A DNA stretch of 64,000 nucleotides, taken from Bacteroidales bacterium UBA6192 (GTDB lineage: Bacteria > Bacteroidota > Bacteroidia > Bacteroidales > F082). The position numbers were made by a program, and so were the translations under genes. The notes below the pieces were generated by a model, which worked only from the letters and a program-made list of their open reading frames with translations, was not told the origin of the DNA and did no database searches. This document shows, piece after piece, positions 55,441 through 64,000 of the stretch (position 1 is its first letter; every line of letters begins with the position of its first letter). The stretch covers positions 1-64,000 of the forward strand of contig DITE01000061.1 in assembly GCA_002422725.1 (NCBI GenBank). Direction: 5' to 3'.

Positions 55441-55594
55441 AATATCGTTTTACGCTAAACCCCTGAACGAAAAAATTGTTCAGTTGTCGTGATCATTAAG
55501 ATTCTTGGAGAATTGGTTGTACAGACATTCATCAATGTACGGCCAACCGGGATTAACTAATGAAATTAGTTGGTTTTACAGTCGTGCCTGTTGC

Positions 55595-55933
55595 TTAACG
55601 ACCTATCTGCAACAACTTTCTCAATTCTTCGCCGTTGAAAGGCAGTATCTTGCCATGCTCATCCGGGCTAACACCCAATTTGATTCCATCTTCGTCAAGT
55701 TCATGAAGCCATTGATTGAACTCGCCAAGGTTCATCAGCTCAGTATTATAATTGATCCAGTCACCATCGATAGCGTTTAAGGCATCTTCCCTGCCGCACC
55801 AAACGGGCAGATATGACTGGCCGTTGGTGTCTTCGAGCATAGCAAACATACCACTATCGGCCTGCAACAACCACACTTCCTTGTTTTGTTTCACAATTTC
55901 AACAAATTTTTCAAGTCGCTGTTCATCATTCAT
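55595..55933 (-). CDS. DUF2750 domain protein
   Basis: A 112-aa soluble protein covering one DUF2750 domain. The N-terminal RLEKFVEIVKQNKEVWLLQ and then YLPVWCGREDALNAIDGDW are family blocks; the function is unknown. A strong AGGAGG ribosome site (55946-55941 on this strand) is seen before the start. It follows the ABC-F gene by 26 bp on the same strand and so may share its transcript. Confidence 0.9.
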   Translation of the reverse strand: MNDEQRLEKFVEIVKQNKEVWLLQADSGMFAMLEDTNGQSYLPVWCGREDALNAIDGDWINYNTELMNLGEFNQWLHELDEDGIKLGVSPDEHGKILPFNGEELRKLLQIGR

Positions 55934-55959
55934 GGATTAACCTCCTGATTATTATTTAA

Positions 55960-57837
55960 TTATGATCCAATTTCATCCAACTCAATCCAACGATTGGTTT
56001 TTTCATCTATCTGATCTATTATTTCTTTAATTCTGGCCGACAGTCGCTCCAAAGTTACATAATCTGTTGCATCCCCGTTCATTTCTTTTTGCAACTGACT
56101 TTTTTCCTCTTCAAGATGCTGAATATCAAGCTCAAGTTGTTCAAATTCCTTTTGTTCTCTGAACGAGCGTTTTTTCTGAACCGTAGTTTCTGCAGCAAGC
56201 CTGGGAAGCTGGGCGGGCCGTTCTGCCAATTTTTCGCGCGCGGCCACCTCATCAAGCAAATTGCGGTAATCGCTGTAGTTGCCGGTGAATCCTTTGATTT
56301 TGCCATCACCTTCGAAAACAAGCAGCTGATCGACTACCTCATCCATGAAATAACGGTCGTGCGACACCACGATCAAACAACCTTTATATTGTTGAATGAA
56401 CTCCTCAATGGCTTGCAGGGTCATGATGTCCATATCATTGGTAGGCTCATCGAGGATAAGGAAGTTAGGGTTGCGCAACAAGACAGTGAGCAACATCAAC
56501 CGGCGTTTTTCGCCCCCGCTGAGGAGTGCCACAGGCTGATGGTGCATATTGGCCGGAAACATAAACCGGTGCAGCATTTGCGAGGCAGTGGCTAAACCCT
56601 GGCCACCATCGGTAACCAGCTCGGCAATGTCTCTGACAACGTCAATCACTTTTCGGCTTTCGTCGAGCTGGAACGATTCCTGTGTGAAATAGCCGTAAAC
56701 AACTGTGTCGCCGCTTATAATGCGTCCTGAGTCAGGAGACATTTTCCCACTGATCAGGTTCAGGAAGGTCGACTTGCCAACGCCGTTTTTGCCTATCACG
56801 CCATATCGTTCGCCCTTGTTGAACATCAGATCAATGTCGTGGAGAATGGTGAGATCACCAAAACGTTTCGACACACTCTTCAGTTCAAGTATTTTACTAC
56901 CCAGCCGGCTCATGTTCAAGCTAAGGGAAAGCTGTTTCTGGTGACGTTTCTGCCCTGCTTTTTCCTTCAGGTCATAAAATGCATCAATGCGGCTTTTCGA
57001 TTTGGTGGTTCGCGCCTTGGGCATACGCCTGATCCATTCGGTTTCTTTCTTCAGCAACTGCCCGGCCTTCTCGGTTTCAATCCGGATGGTCTCTTCACGT
57101 TCGTTGCTCTTTTTAACATAATACGAAAAGTTTCCCTGATGATGATAGAGTGTCCCAAACGCCAGTTCGAGTATGTTGTTACACACCCTATCGAGGAAAT
57201 AGCGGTCGTGAGTCACCATCAGAAAGGTGATATTGCTTTGTTTAAGGTATTTCTCCAGCCACTCTATCATATCGATATCGAGATGGTTGGTGGGTTCATC
57301 CAGCAGCAACAGTTCGGGTTCGTCAAGCAAAACAAGAGCCAGTGCAAGGCGTTTGCGCTGTCCGCCCGAAAGCCCTGCAATGGGCAGATCGAATTGGTTA
57401 AGGTCAAAACGATCGAGCAGCATCTTCAATCTTCTTTCATAATCCCAGGCATTCAGTCTGTCCATGGCAGCGGTTGCCTCCTCAAGTTCCTTCTGCTGCT
57501 GCCCGGGCTCAGCATGTTTGGCCAGCACCTCCTCATACGCACGAATTGCCTTTAAAACGCCGGTATGCGAGCTGTTGATGAGTTCATGAATGCTGAGTTT
57601 TTCGTCAAACACAGGATGCTGCTCCAGAAAACCGATCCGAATATCCGATGCCAGACTGATATTGCCGGTGTCGGAAGATTCTTTTCCGGCCAGCATGCGC
57701 ATAAGGGTGGTTTTACCGGCTCCGTTGGGGGCAATCAGGGCTGTTTTGTCACCCTTGGCCAGTCCGAAGCTTAGGTGCTCAAACAGGGTCTTATCACCAA
57801 TAAATTTTGAAAGATTTTCGACTGAGAGGTAATTCAT
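55960..57837 (-). CDS. ABC-F family ATPase, Uup-like
   Basis: A 625-aa soluble protein with two ABC domains and no membrane part. Walker A motifs are PNGAGKTTL and GKNGVGKST; signature motifs are LSGGQRKRLALALVL and LSGGEKRRLMLLTVL; Walker B motifs are LLLLDEPTNHLD and FLILDEPTNDMD. The linker between the domains (about 245-315) is the ABC-F type, and a C-terminal coiled coil (about 530-620) matches the Uup DNA-binding domain. ABC-F proteins act on the ribosome, and Uup also affects DNA transposon excision. Antibiotic resistance is not implied. Confidence 0.94.
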   Translation of the reverse strand: MNYLSVENLSKFIGDKTLFEHLSFGLAKGDKTALIAPNGAGKTTLMRMLAGKESSDTGNISLASDIRIGFLEQHPVFDEKLSIHELINSSHTGVLKAIRAYEEVLAKHAEPGQQQKELEEATAAMDRLNAWDYERRLKMLLDRFDLNQFDLPIAGLSGGQRKRLALALVLLDEPELLLLDEPTNHLDIDMIEWLEKYLKQSNITFLMVTHDRYFLDRVCNNILELAFGTLYHHQGNFSYYVKKSNEREETIRIETEKAGQLLKKETEWIRRMPKARTTKSKSRIDAFYDLKEKAGQKRHQKQLSLSLNMSRLGSKILELKSVSKRFGDLTILHDIDLMFNKGERYGVIGKNGVGKSTFLNLISGKMSPDSGRIISGDTVVYGYFTQESFQLDESRKVIDVVRDIAELVTDGGQGLATASQMLHRFMFPANMHHQPVALLSGGEKRRLMLLTVLLRNPNFLILDEPTNDMDIMTLQAIEEFIQQYKGCLIVVSHDRYFMDEVVDQLLVFEGDGKIKGFTGNYSDYRNLLDEVAAREKLAERPAQLPRLAAETTVQKKRSFREQKEFEQLELDIQHLEEEKSQLQKEMNGDATDYVTLERLSARIKEIIDQIDEKTNRWIELDEIGS

Positions 57838-57891
57838 CTTGCTGGGCTCACCATATTTTGCATTGGGTGGGCAAAGCTACTACTTTTCGCG

Positions 57892-57928
57892 AAAAAAAAC
57901 CGCCCTGAGTTGAATCGGGACGGTTTTT
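57892..57928 (-). terminator. Terminator at the end of the hox operon
   Basis: AACCGTCCCGA and TCAGGGCGGTT pair on the minus strand (one mismatch, one G-U) around a short loop, followed by a run of eight T on that strand. It lies between the last hox-operon gene and the ABC-F gene and uncouples them. Confidence 0.8.
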
Positions 57929-57954
57929 AACGTCAAGTCTGGTTTGAGCCTGAA

Positions 57955-58932
57955 CTATTCAAAATTGCGCTTCATATATTGAATGCGCTCAAATGCAGCC
58001 GTGTTTTCGTGATGACTGTTTACCAATCCCCTGAAATCGGCAATATTTTTATATCCGTGCTTTTTCATCCATTCGCTGAGTCCTTTTACAATTTCGGAGA
58101 TGTAAGGAATGCCGTTCTGATAAAGCGTTGTACAAATCTGAACGGTTGTCGCTCCGGCCAAAAGTTGTTTGGCAACACCAATTGAATAATGTATTCCGGT
58201 GTTGGCAGCCAGGTCTGTAGGTATTTTGCCGGCACTTAACAAGGCAATCCAGCGCATTGGAATTGACTTTTCATCGGGACCTGAAAACACATTGTCGGCT
58301 ACTACTTTCATGGAGGCAATGTCAACATCGGGGTTATAGAACCTGTTGAAAAGTACCAGGGCATCGGCGCCAGACTCAGCCAGACGCCAGGTCATTGCCA
58401 TCATATTGGTGAACGAGGGTCCAATTTTTACGGCAACAGGAATACTGACTTCCTTTTTAACTGCCAACAGTATGTCGATGTAGGTATCCTCAATTTGTTG
58501 GCTGCTAATGTTGCGGTCGAAAGGGAAAATGGCCATATTCAGCTCTATCCCATCAGCACCAGCTTCCTGAATTTTTGCGGCAAATGAAGGCCATTCAACC
58601 GGGCTCACACAGTTTATACTGGCAATTACCGGTATGGATACTTCTTTTTTGGCTTGTTTGATGAGTTTCAGGTAATCCTGTACACCGCCTCCTTTTGAGA
58701 TATTCACAACATAATCTGATGCTTCAGGATACCAGAAATACATATCATTGCGTTTCAGTCCCGCTTCAGCTTTAGCCATGATTTGCTCTTCGAAGAGCGA
58801 TTTAAGCACTATTGCACCGGCGCCAGCTTTGGCACATGACTTAATGTTCTCAATATTTCCGGTGAGTTTTGAACTACTGACAATGATGGGATTCTTCAGA
58901 TTAAGCCCCATATACGTTGTTGATAAATCCAT
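57955..58932 (-). CDS. Dihydroorotate dehydrogenase-like flavoprotein
   Basis: A 325-aa TIM-barrel protein of the class I dihydroorotate dehydrogenase type, probably FMN-dependent. The start MDLSTTYMGLNLKNPIIVSSS is usual, followed by GAGAIVLKSLFEEQI, PVIASINCVSPVEW, DGIELNMAIFP, AVKIGPSF and GADALVLFNRF. It is longer and different in detail from true PyrD, and proteins of this subgroup often lie near hydrogenases or oxidoreductases rather than pyrimidine genes. Here it is the last gene of the hox operon, 16 bp after the maturation protease. Its real substrate is unknown. Confidence 0.88.
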   Translation of the reverse strand: MDLSTTYMGLNLKNPIIVSSSKLTGNIENIKSCAKAGAGAIVLKSLFEEQIMAKAEAGLKRNDMYFWYPEASDYVVNISKGGGVQDYLKLIKQAKKEVSIPVIASINCVSPVEWPSFAAKIQEAGADGIELNMAIFPFDRNISSQQIEDTYIDILLAVKKEVSIPVAVKIGPSFTNMMAMTWRLAESGADALVLFNRFYNPDVDIASMKVVADNVFSGPDEKSIPMRWIALLSAGKIPTDLAANTGIHYSIGVAKQLLAGATTVQICTTLYQNGIPYISEIVKGLSEWMKKHGYKNIADFRGLVNSHHENTAAFERIQYMKRNFE

Positions 58933-58948
58933 GTTGAGTGTTTTTTAG

Positions 58949-59449
58949 TTAATGATCTGTTCGTTGAGAAACAGCATCTTCAATGCTGATCATTTCTGCA
59001 AGTCTTTTGATAAAAAAACTGAAGGCAAGTTCGAGATTGTGTTGAGCCTTATCCGAGAGCTTCTCTACAAAATCCCATTCATGGCCTTTAATATGAAGCA
59101 GATAAGTTTCTGGTGCACGGTGATACATTTTTTTGCACAGGTCGACCACAAAAGCTGGTGAAACAGCATGCATGGTAAACTCAACCCGGGCATCCGAGGG
59201 ATCGACTTGCGTAAAGCTAAAATGTTTGATATCTTCCTGCGAGGCATCCACAAAGATAACAAGGTCTTTGTGAGCGATAAGTTCCGCATCCTCAATATTC
59301 AATTGATAATTGCAATCAAGGTTTACACCGGCAACAGGATGAATTTTCAACCATGCTTCCAACTTTTCAATGAAGGCAGCACCGAGGCCATCGTCCTGTC
59401 GTCCGGGATTACCATAACCGTAGATAAGTATGCGCTTATGCCGGGTCAT
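58949..59449 (-). CDS. Hydrogenase maturation protease
   Basis: A 166-aa nickel-dependent endopeptidase that trims the C-terminus of the hydrogenase large subunit after metal insertion. The opening ILIYGYGNPGRQDDGLG has the family GNPxxxDDGxG motif with the nickel-binding Asp/Glu positions; VIFVDASQ follows, and MHAVSPAFVV carries the late His region. It starts 5 bp after hoxH, whose product has a 24-residue tail for cleavage. Equivalent in role to HoxW. Confidence 0.9.
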   Translation of the reverse strand: MTRHKRILIYGYGNPGRQDDGLGAAFIEKLEAWLKIHPVAGVNLDCNYQLNIEDAELIAHKDLVIFVDASQEDIKHFSFTQVDPSDARVEFTMHAVSPAFVVDLCKKMYHRAPETYLLHIKGHEWDFVEKLSDKAQHNLELAFSFFIKRLAEMISIEDAVSQRTDH

Positions 59450-59454
59450 TCCTT

Positions 59455-60906
59455 TCAGCTTCTTTTCCTGTCAATAAGGTTGTTATTGCTATCGTATAGT
59501 GAAACTTCCAAAGGCATCTTTCCCAAAGCATGGGTAGCACAGCTCAGGCAGGGGTCATAAGCCCTGATAGCCACCTCCACTGAATTCATCATCCCTTCGG
59601 TAATCACTTCCTTGCCTGTCATCACCGATTTGGCCACAAAATTCACCGAACGGTTCATGGGCTCATTGTTGTGTGTGGTTGAGACAATCAGGTTAGCCAT
59701 TTCAATCTGGTCGTTGTCGTTAATCCGGTAATGATGGAACAGCGTCCCGCGCGGAGCTTCTATCAAGCCAACACCTTCTTTTTGTTTAGTGCCTTTGGTC
59801 ACCAGATCATTGCCAAGCAAATCAGGATCGTTGAGTAGTTCACGGATCATTTCTGCAGCGTGCAATGTCTCGATAAGACGGGCATAATGGGTATGCAGAC
59901 AGAAATTATTCGGTTTTCCATGGGTCAGAGCCTTGTACTTTTCAAATTCCATCTGGGCAAGCGGAGTAGGAATAAAGTCAACTGTGTTGAGGCGTGCCAG
60001 CGGACCCACGCGGTACCAGCCATTATCTTTCCCGAATTCTTTCAGATAGGGGAATTTCATATAGCTCCAACTGCGGACTTCTTCCTCAATATAATTTGTA
60101 TATTCCTGATAATCTATATCATTCAGGATTTTGTTGCCGTTTGTATCCACAGCCCTAAGCACCCCATGATATAAGTCCATTGCTCCGTCTTTGCGAACAA
60201 GGCTTAAGTGATTGCTTGGAAAATGGGCAAATCCGTCGACCATTTCCTTGTTGGCATGATAATAATGCTTGAAGAATTCGAGTGCATCCTGGGCCCAGGA
60301 AACCATTTTATCGGCATTGAGCGGGTCGGCTCCTTTCAGAAATTCATCGCGTTCCTCAATGCTCAGGTTTTTATTGATACCACCAGGTATTGCTCCTGTT
60401 CCATGGATCTTTTTTCCGGCTGTGGCGCGGATAATCTCCTGTCCAAACTTGCGCATCATCACACCCTGCACAGCCAGTTCGGGCTTGGTGAGGGCTATAC
60501 CAATGATATTCCGGATGGCCGGATCGCCGTCGAAGCCAAACAGGAAATCGGGTGCACTCAGGTGGAAAAAATGCAGGGCATGCGATTGAAAGAACTGTCC
60601 GTAATGCATCAGACGTCGCATTTTTTCACCTGTCGGAGTGAGTCCTTCACCGGTTCCGGCACCCACAATCACGTCCAATGCTTTGGCCGCTGCAAGGTGG
60701 TGGCTAACCGGGCAAATTCCACATAGGCGCTGAACGAGTACCGGAGCCTCCCAATAAGGTCGGCCCTGAACAAATCGCTCAAACCCCCTGAATTCGACAA
60801 TATGAAGACGGGTTTGTTGTATATTTCCCTGATGATCCATATGGATGGTCACTTTACCGTGACCCTCTACTCTGGTTACAGGTTCAATTGTTATCTTTTT
60901 TGACAT
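59455..60906 (-). CDS. hoxH: [NiFe]-hydrogenase large subunit (HoxH-like)
   Basis: A 483-aa subunit that holds the Ni-Fe centre and splits or forms H2. The metal ligands are Cys62 and Cys65 (RLCGICPVSHH) and Cys453 and Cys456 (DPCLSCATH). The mature protein should end at His459, leaving a 24-residue tail (from ALGKM) for the protease encoded next. Together with the HoxF/HoxU-like diaphorase genes upstream this points to a cytoplasmic NAD-linked group 3 enzyme, most likely 3d; the exact subgroup needs a tree. Hyp maturation genes are not in the window. Confidence 0.94.
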   Translation of the reverse strand: MSKKITIEPVTRVEGHGKVTIHMDHQGNIQQTRLHIVEFRGFERFVQGRPYWEAPVLVQRLCGICPVSHHLAAAKALDVIVGAGTGEGLTPTGEKMRRLMHYGQFFQSHALHFFHLSAPDFLFGFDGDPAIRNIIGIALTKPELAVQGVMMRKFGQEIIRATAGKKIHGTGAIPGGINKNLSIEERDEFLKGADPLNADKMVSWAQDALEFFKHYYHANKEMVDGFAHFPSNHLSLVRKDGAMDLYHGVLRAVDTNGNKILNDIDYQEYTNYIEEEVRSWSYMKFPYLKEFGKDNGWYRVGPLARLNTVDFIPTPLAQMEFEKYKALTHGKPNNFCLHTHYARLIETLHAAEMIRELLNDPDLLGNDLVTKGTKQKEGVGLIEAPRGTLFHHYRINDNDQIEMANLIVSTTHNNEPMNRSVNFVAKSVMTGKEVITEGMMNSVEVAIRAYDPCLSCATHALGKMPLEVSLYDSNNNLIDRKRS

Positions 60907-60926
60907 AACTTAAGCGGTATTTTTGG

Positions 60927-61475
60927 TTAATCAAATTTCACAACTTCATAAGGCAGTTTCAACGGATCGCCGGTAATCAGTGCTACAAGGGCATCCCAGA
61001 TGAGATCGGCACGTGGCGGACAGCCCGGAAGAAAATAATCAATCTTCACGATCTCGTGACATGGATACACCTTATCGAGCAGCATGGGCAACTCATCGTC
61101 GTTGGGCATAATTCCCAGCTTATTGAGTTGAACGGTTGGACCGTCAAGATAGGCTTCCTGGAGGCACTCCTCAATGGGAATCCCGTTGCGCAGGGCCGGC
61201 AGCCCACCCATAATGGCGCATTCGCCCAACGAAATGAGAATTTTGCAATTCTTTCTGAAAGATTTCAGCACTTCAACATTCTCGCTGTTGCAGCAGCCAC
61301 CCTCAATAATTCCGATATCGACGGGTTTGGTAAATGTTTTGATGTCATCAACAGGCGATTTGTTGAACTCAACCAACTCGATCAGTTGCAGGATGCGTTC
61401 GTCAATATCCAATATCGACATATGACAGCCGAAACAGCCGGCTAATGATGTAGTTGCTATCACTGGTTTACTCAT
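60927..61475 (-). CDS. hoxY: [NiFe]-hydrogenase small subunit (HoxY-like)
   Basis: A 182-aa subunit carrying the proximal [4Fe-4S] cluster. Ligands are Cys14 and Cys17 (LAGCFGCHMS), a Cys in SLGECAIMGG and one in FLPGCPPRAD. It is short, without the extra cluster domain or a Tat signal, as in soluble group 3 hydrogenases. A clear AAGGAGGG ribosome site (61491-61484) precedes the start, one of the strongest in the window. It lies 20 bp before hoxH. Confidence 0.93.
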   Translation of the reverse strand: MSKPVIATTSLAGCFGCHMSILDIDERILQLIELVEFNKSPVDDIKTFTKPVDIGIIEGGCCNSENVEVLKSFRKNCKILISLGECAIMGGLPALRNGIPIEECLQEAYLDGPTVQLNKLGIMPNDDELPMLLDKVYPCHEIVKIDYFLPGCPPRADLIWDALVALITGDPLKLPYEVVKFD

Positions 61476-61483
61476 GGTTATTT

Positions 61484-61491
61484 CCCTCCTT
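61484..61491 (-). promoter_or_regulatory. Strong Shine-Dalgarno site of hoxY
   Basis: AAGGAGGG on the minus strand, 8 bases before the hoxY ATG at 61475. It stands out because most genes here lack such a site. Confidence 0.6.
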
Positions 61492-61493
61492 GC

Positions 61494-62189
61494 TTAAAGT
61501 TTTACATCGCTACCGATGGCGTTTTTATCAAATTTCCTTTGTCCAATAGGTTCAATAAAGCCTTTTTCTTTGACTAAAATGGATCCTACCGGGCAGTTTT
61601 TCATGGCCAGTTCGGCCAGTTCGGGTGTCATTTCGTGCGACAATTCTTTGTCCATGACCACTTCGAGACGGTGTCCCCTGTCGCGGAAGGCAAAAACAGA
61701 CCTTCCTTGTTCGTCCTTGATGGTTTTAATGCAACGTTTGCACAAAATACACCGGTTCTGATCCTTGATGATATAAGGAGAGCTGGCATCCACTTCGCGC
61801 AGAGGAAATTCATATGGATAGCGGGGAACTAGCATCTGGTACAAATAGGCTAAAGCTTGTAGCTCGCAATTTCCGCTTTTCTCGCATGAAGGGCAAAAAT
61901 GGTTCCCGCTAACAAAGAGGAGTTCGATGATCGATTTTCTTAAATCGCTGATTTCAGGTGAATTACTTTCAACCTCCATACCGTCGGCTACTGGTGTGGT
62001 ACAGGAGGTCATCAGACGGCCGTTAATTTTAACGGTACAAATCCTGCACGAACCTTTGGGTTTAACTCCCGGCATATTGCAGAGTGTCGGGATATACACT
62101 CCGTTTTCGAGCGCTGCTTCAACGATGTATTTACCTCTTTCGGTCATACATTCAACGCCATCGATTTTGAATTTTATCAGGTTACTCAT
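61494..62189 (-). CDS. hoxU: Diaphorase iron-sulfur subunit (HoxU/NuoG-like)
   Basis: A 231-aa electron-transfer subunit. The N-terminal [2Fe-2S] site has Cys37, Cys48, Cys51 and Cys63 (TLCNMPG to MTSC). Next is the His-Cys3 [4Fe-4S] motif (GNHFCPSCEKSGNC), then a [4Fe-4S] ferredoxin-like set (CILCKRC and a later NCPVGS). The expected second tetrad is not complete in the usual form. I take the ATG at 62189 (MSNLIKF); the longer frame needs a TTG two codons upstream. It bridges the flavin subunit and the hydrogenase, 18 bp from hoxY. Confidence 0.92.
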   Translation of the reverse strand: MSNLIKFKIDGVECMTERGKYIVEAALENGVYIPTLCNMPGVKPKGSCRICTVKINGRLMTSCTTPVADGMEVESNSPEISDLRKSIIELLFVSGNHFCPSCEKSGNCELQALAYLYQMLVPRYPYEFPLREVDASSPYIIKDQNRCILCKRCIKTIKDEQGRSVFAFRDRGHRLEVVMDKELSHEMTPELAELAMKNCPVGSILVKEKGFIEPIGQRKFDKNAIGSDVKL

Positions 62190-62220
62190 GTTCAATGATT
62201 TTTCTATTTAACACTTTGTA

Positions 62221-64000
62221 TTAGTGATGGTTGAAATTTGGTACACGCCCAACAAACTTGCATGAATTTTGCACCGAAGCCACCAGATCGAATCCCTTAT
62301 CAAATTCCTTATCTTTTTGTATAAGAACATCATACAAGGGTTTGAAGTTTTTGAGGCTGCTGATGATCGGATTTCCTGCAGTTTGACCCAATCCGCAACG
62401 GCTGGCCATAAGCACCTTACCCCATTGTTTCAGGTCCTCAAGATCATTGGCAACACCTTTTCCTTTAAGAATCTTATTCAGCTTATTGGTCATCACCTGA
62501 GTCATGTTACGGCAGGTGCTGCACGAACCGCATGATTCATCGATGAAGAATTCCATGAAGTTAAGCACAACATCTTTGAGCAGGTTACGCTGTTTTCCAA
62601 AAATAATCATCGAACCACCGGTCGACAAGTCAGAATAGCCTAAAGTACGGTGAAATTCGTTGGGGCCTATCAATGTTCCTGAGGGTCCGCCTACCTGAAC
62701 TGCCTGCACGTCGTAGGCACCTACCATATTCAACATATCATCAACATTGAACCCCCAGTTGACCTCATACACGCCGGGGAACATACAATCGCCTGAAATA
62801 CTGAGAATCTTGGTTCCGGTTGAGTCTTCGGTGCCAAACTGTGTAAACCATTCGCCTCCATTCTGGACGATGCGGACTGCAGTGGCAAATGTTTCCACAT
62901 TGTTGATAATTGTCGGCTGGTTGAGGTATCCTTTTTCAACCGGGAAAGGTGGCTTATCGCGTGGTTCACCTCTTTTGCCTTCGAGCGATTCGATGAGTGC
63001 CGATTCCTCGCCACACACATAGGCTCCTGCGCCAAATTGAATCCGGATATCAAAATCGAATCCTTCGATCCCTGAAATTTTTTCTCCCAGGAGTTTTTTA
63101 CTGCGCATATCGTTCAGCACCTCTTCGAGGTACTCTTTCATATACCTGTATTCATACCTTAAGTATAAAATCCCTTCATCGCCACCTATTGCGAAACCGG
63201 CAATGGCCATTCCTTCGAAAACCAGTTCAGGTTTTTCGGTAAGAATAACCCTGTCTTTGAAAGTTCCGGGTTCGCCTTCATCAGCGTTACATAACACATA
63301 GTGTTTATCGCCTTTCGATCTGCGGCAGAATTCCCACTTCAGTCCGGTAGGAAAGCCGGCTCCACCACGTCCGCGCATATGGCTATGCTTTATTTCTGCG
63401 ATGACAGCCTCAGGCGACATTTTGGGTAAAACCTCCTTTATCACTGTGCCATAGGTATAATCGTCCGACAATATCATGCCTTTACGGCGGATATTGCTCG
63501 AAACCATGGACCTAAGGCTTGGCAAACTATTTTTACCATCGCCATAGCTTTCGTTGATTAAATCCTCCACACCTCTTCCTTCTCTGATGTGTTTCAAGAT
63601 TTCGCGAACCCTATAGGGGGTAAGGCGTGTGAACACCCTGTTATTGATGAGGGCGGCTGGCTCTTGATCATTCATTCCGATACATGCCGTATTGAAAAGT
63701 CCGATTTTGCCATCAGCTGTTACTTCACCAAATTTGATTCCAAGTTCTTTTTCGAAGGCTTCCTTAACCGCCTGGCGCCCGAACATTTGTGCTACAGCAC
63801 TATCGTTCAGGTAAATTGCGTACTCACCACGGGGACTGGTACTGAAAAAATGGTAAAAACTAATGGTCTGATTAACATCAACCCTTGAAATACCAAGCAT
63901 ATCTGCCATAATCTGTGTGGCATCGCCGGATATGTATCCAAAAGTCTCCTGAGTATCAATCAGTATGTCCATGAGCCTGGTTTCGTCCTTACCATACCTC
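62221..64000 (-). CDS. hoxF: NADH-binding diaphorase subunit (HoxF/NuoEF-like), 5' end outside window
   Basis: At least 592 codons, open to the window edge, with the N-terminus probably further upstream: the nine codons before the ATG at 63972 read RYGKDETRL, a normal NuoE-type N-terminus. An N-terminal NuoE-like thioredoxin domain (about 1-145) is fused to a NuoF-like part with GRGGAGFPTGLKWEF, NADEGEPGTF (FMN/NADH site) and the [4Fe-4S] ligands CGSCSTC and a late RCGLGQ. The NuoE-like domain keeps only one of the four [2Fe-2S] cysteines (TACIGMNDQ) and has Asn and Ala at the first pair (IYLNDSAVAQM). It transfers electrons between NAD(H) and the hydrogenase. First visible gene of the hox operon. 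Confidence 0.92.
   Translation of the reverse strand, partial: RYGKDETRLMDILIDTQETFGYISGDATQIMADMLGISRVDVNQTISFYHFFSTSPRGEYAIYLNDSAVAQMFGRQAVKEAFEKELGIKFGEVTADGKIGLFNTACIGMNDQEPAALINNRVFTRLTPYRVREILKHIREGRGVEDLINESYGDGKNSLPSLRSMVSSNIRRKGMILSDDYTYGTVIKEVLPKMSPEAVIAEIKHSHMRGRGGAGFPTGLKWEFCRRSKGDKHYVLCNADEGEPGTFKDRVILTEKPELVFEGMAIAGFAIGGDEGILYLRYEYRYMKEYLEEVLNDMRSKKLLGEKISGIEGFDFDIRIQFGAGAYVCGEESALIESLEGKRGEPRDKPPFPVEKGYLNQPTIINNVETFATAVRIVQNGGEWFTQFGTEDSTGTKILSISGDCMFPGVYEVNWGFNVDDMLNMVGAYDVQAVQVGGPSGTLIGPNEFHRTLGYSDLSTGGSMIIFGKQRNLLKDVVLNFMEFFIDESCGSCSTCRNMTQVMTNKLNKILKGKGVANDLEDLKQWGKVLMASRCGLGQTAGNPIISSLKNFKPLYDVLIQKDKEFDKGFDLVASVQNSCKFVGRVPNFNHH

Noticed and set aside
56839..57555. Plus-strand frame of 238 codons opposite the ABC-F gene
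   Set aside because: Shadow; all ABC motifs are on the minus strand.
63972..63974. ATG at 63972 as the true start of hoxF
   Set aside because: The frame is open upstream to the window edge and those codons (RYGKDETRL) continue the normal NuoE-like N-terminus, so the gene is cut by the window.

Overview
The window looks like a chromosomal piece of a Bacteroidota bacterium, probably an uncultured or little-studied member of the Bacteroidales/Marinilabiliales side of the phylum. Three things point there: five large exported proteins with type IX secretion (T9SS) sorting domains, Bacteroidota-type promoters (TTG/TTTG, about 20 bp, TAnnTTTG), and mostly weak Shine-Dalgarno signals. An NAD-linked [NiFe] hydrogenase operon suggests an anaerobic or facultative lifestyle. 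No rRNA, tRNA, CRISPR array, transposase or phage gene was recognised.

Layout. 0.2-6 kb: an S9 peptidase with an extra C-terminal domain, a lipoprotein esterase, a CYTH triphosphatase and an unrecognised membrane protein. 6.2-17.3 kb: three T9SS type A cargo proteins and a small PID-CTERM-like protein. 17.3-20.4 kb: a 2.7-kb segment holding a Fic protein and a pentapeptide-repeat membrane protein, flanked by a perfect 77-bp direct repeat. 20.6-33 kb: an orphan TPR histidine kinase, a T9SS subtilisin, and a very large adhesin-like protein with SprB repeats, a cohesin-like domain and a T9SS type B tail. 33-35.5 kb: YebC and RmuC.

35.6-40.4 kb is an eight-gene organoarsenical-type operon: ArsR, CxxC thioredoxin, ArsF-like, ArsG-like, ArsP-like permease, rhodanese, lipoprotein and outer-membrane barrel. 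40.4-52.2 kb is mixed: MscS, DUF4256, ChrA, DoxX, VOC, DUF1801, DsrE, an AsmA-like protein, an M20 amidohydrolase, alanine racemase and an AT-rich exported protein. 52.4-55.1 kb is a second, inorganic-arsenic operon (arsR-arsC-arsM-acr3), followed on the other strand by a rhodanese, DUF2750 and an ABC-F ATPase. 58-64 kb is a hox-type operon read leftwards (hoxF-hoxU-hoxY-hoxH-maturation protease-dihydroorotate dehydrogenase-like). The 5' end of hoxF lies outside the window.

How it fits together. The two arsenic operons complement each other. The second reduces arsenate, methylates arsenite and exports it. The first carries genes of the ArsF/ArsG and ArsP families linked to aromatic or methylated arsenicals, plus two envelope proteins not part of any arsenic system I know. 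All its proteins except the ArsG-like permease carry close cysteine pairs (CC, CxC or CxxC), which makes it the best candidate here for a partly undescribed system.
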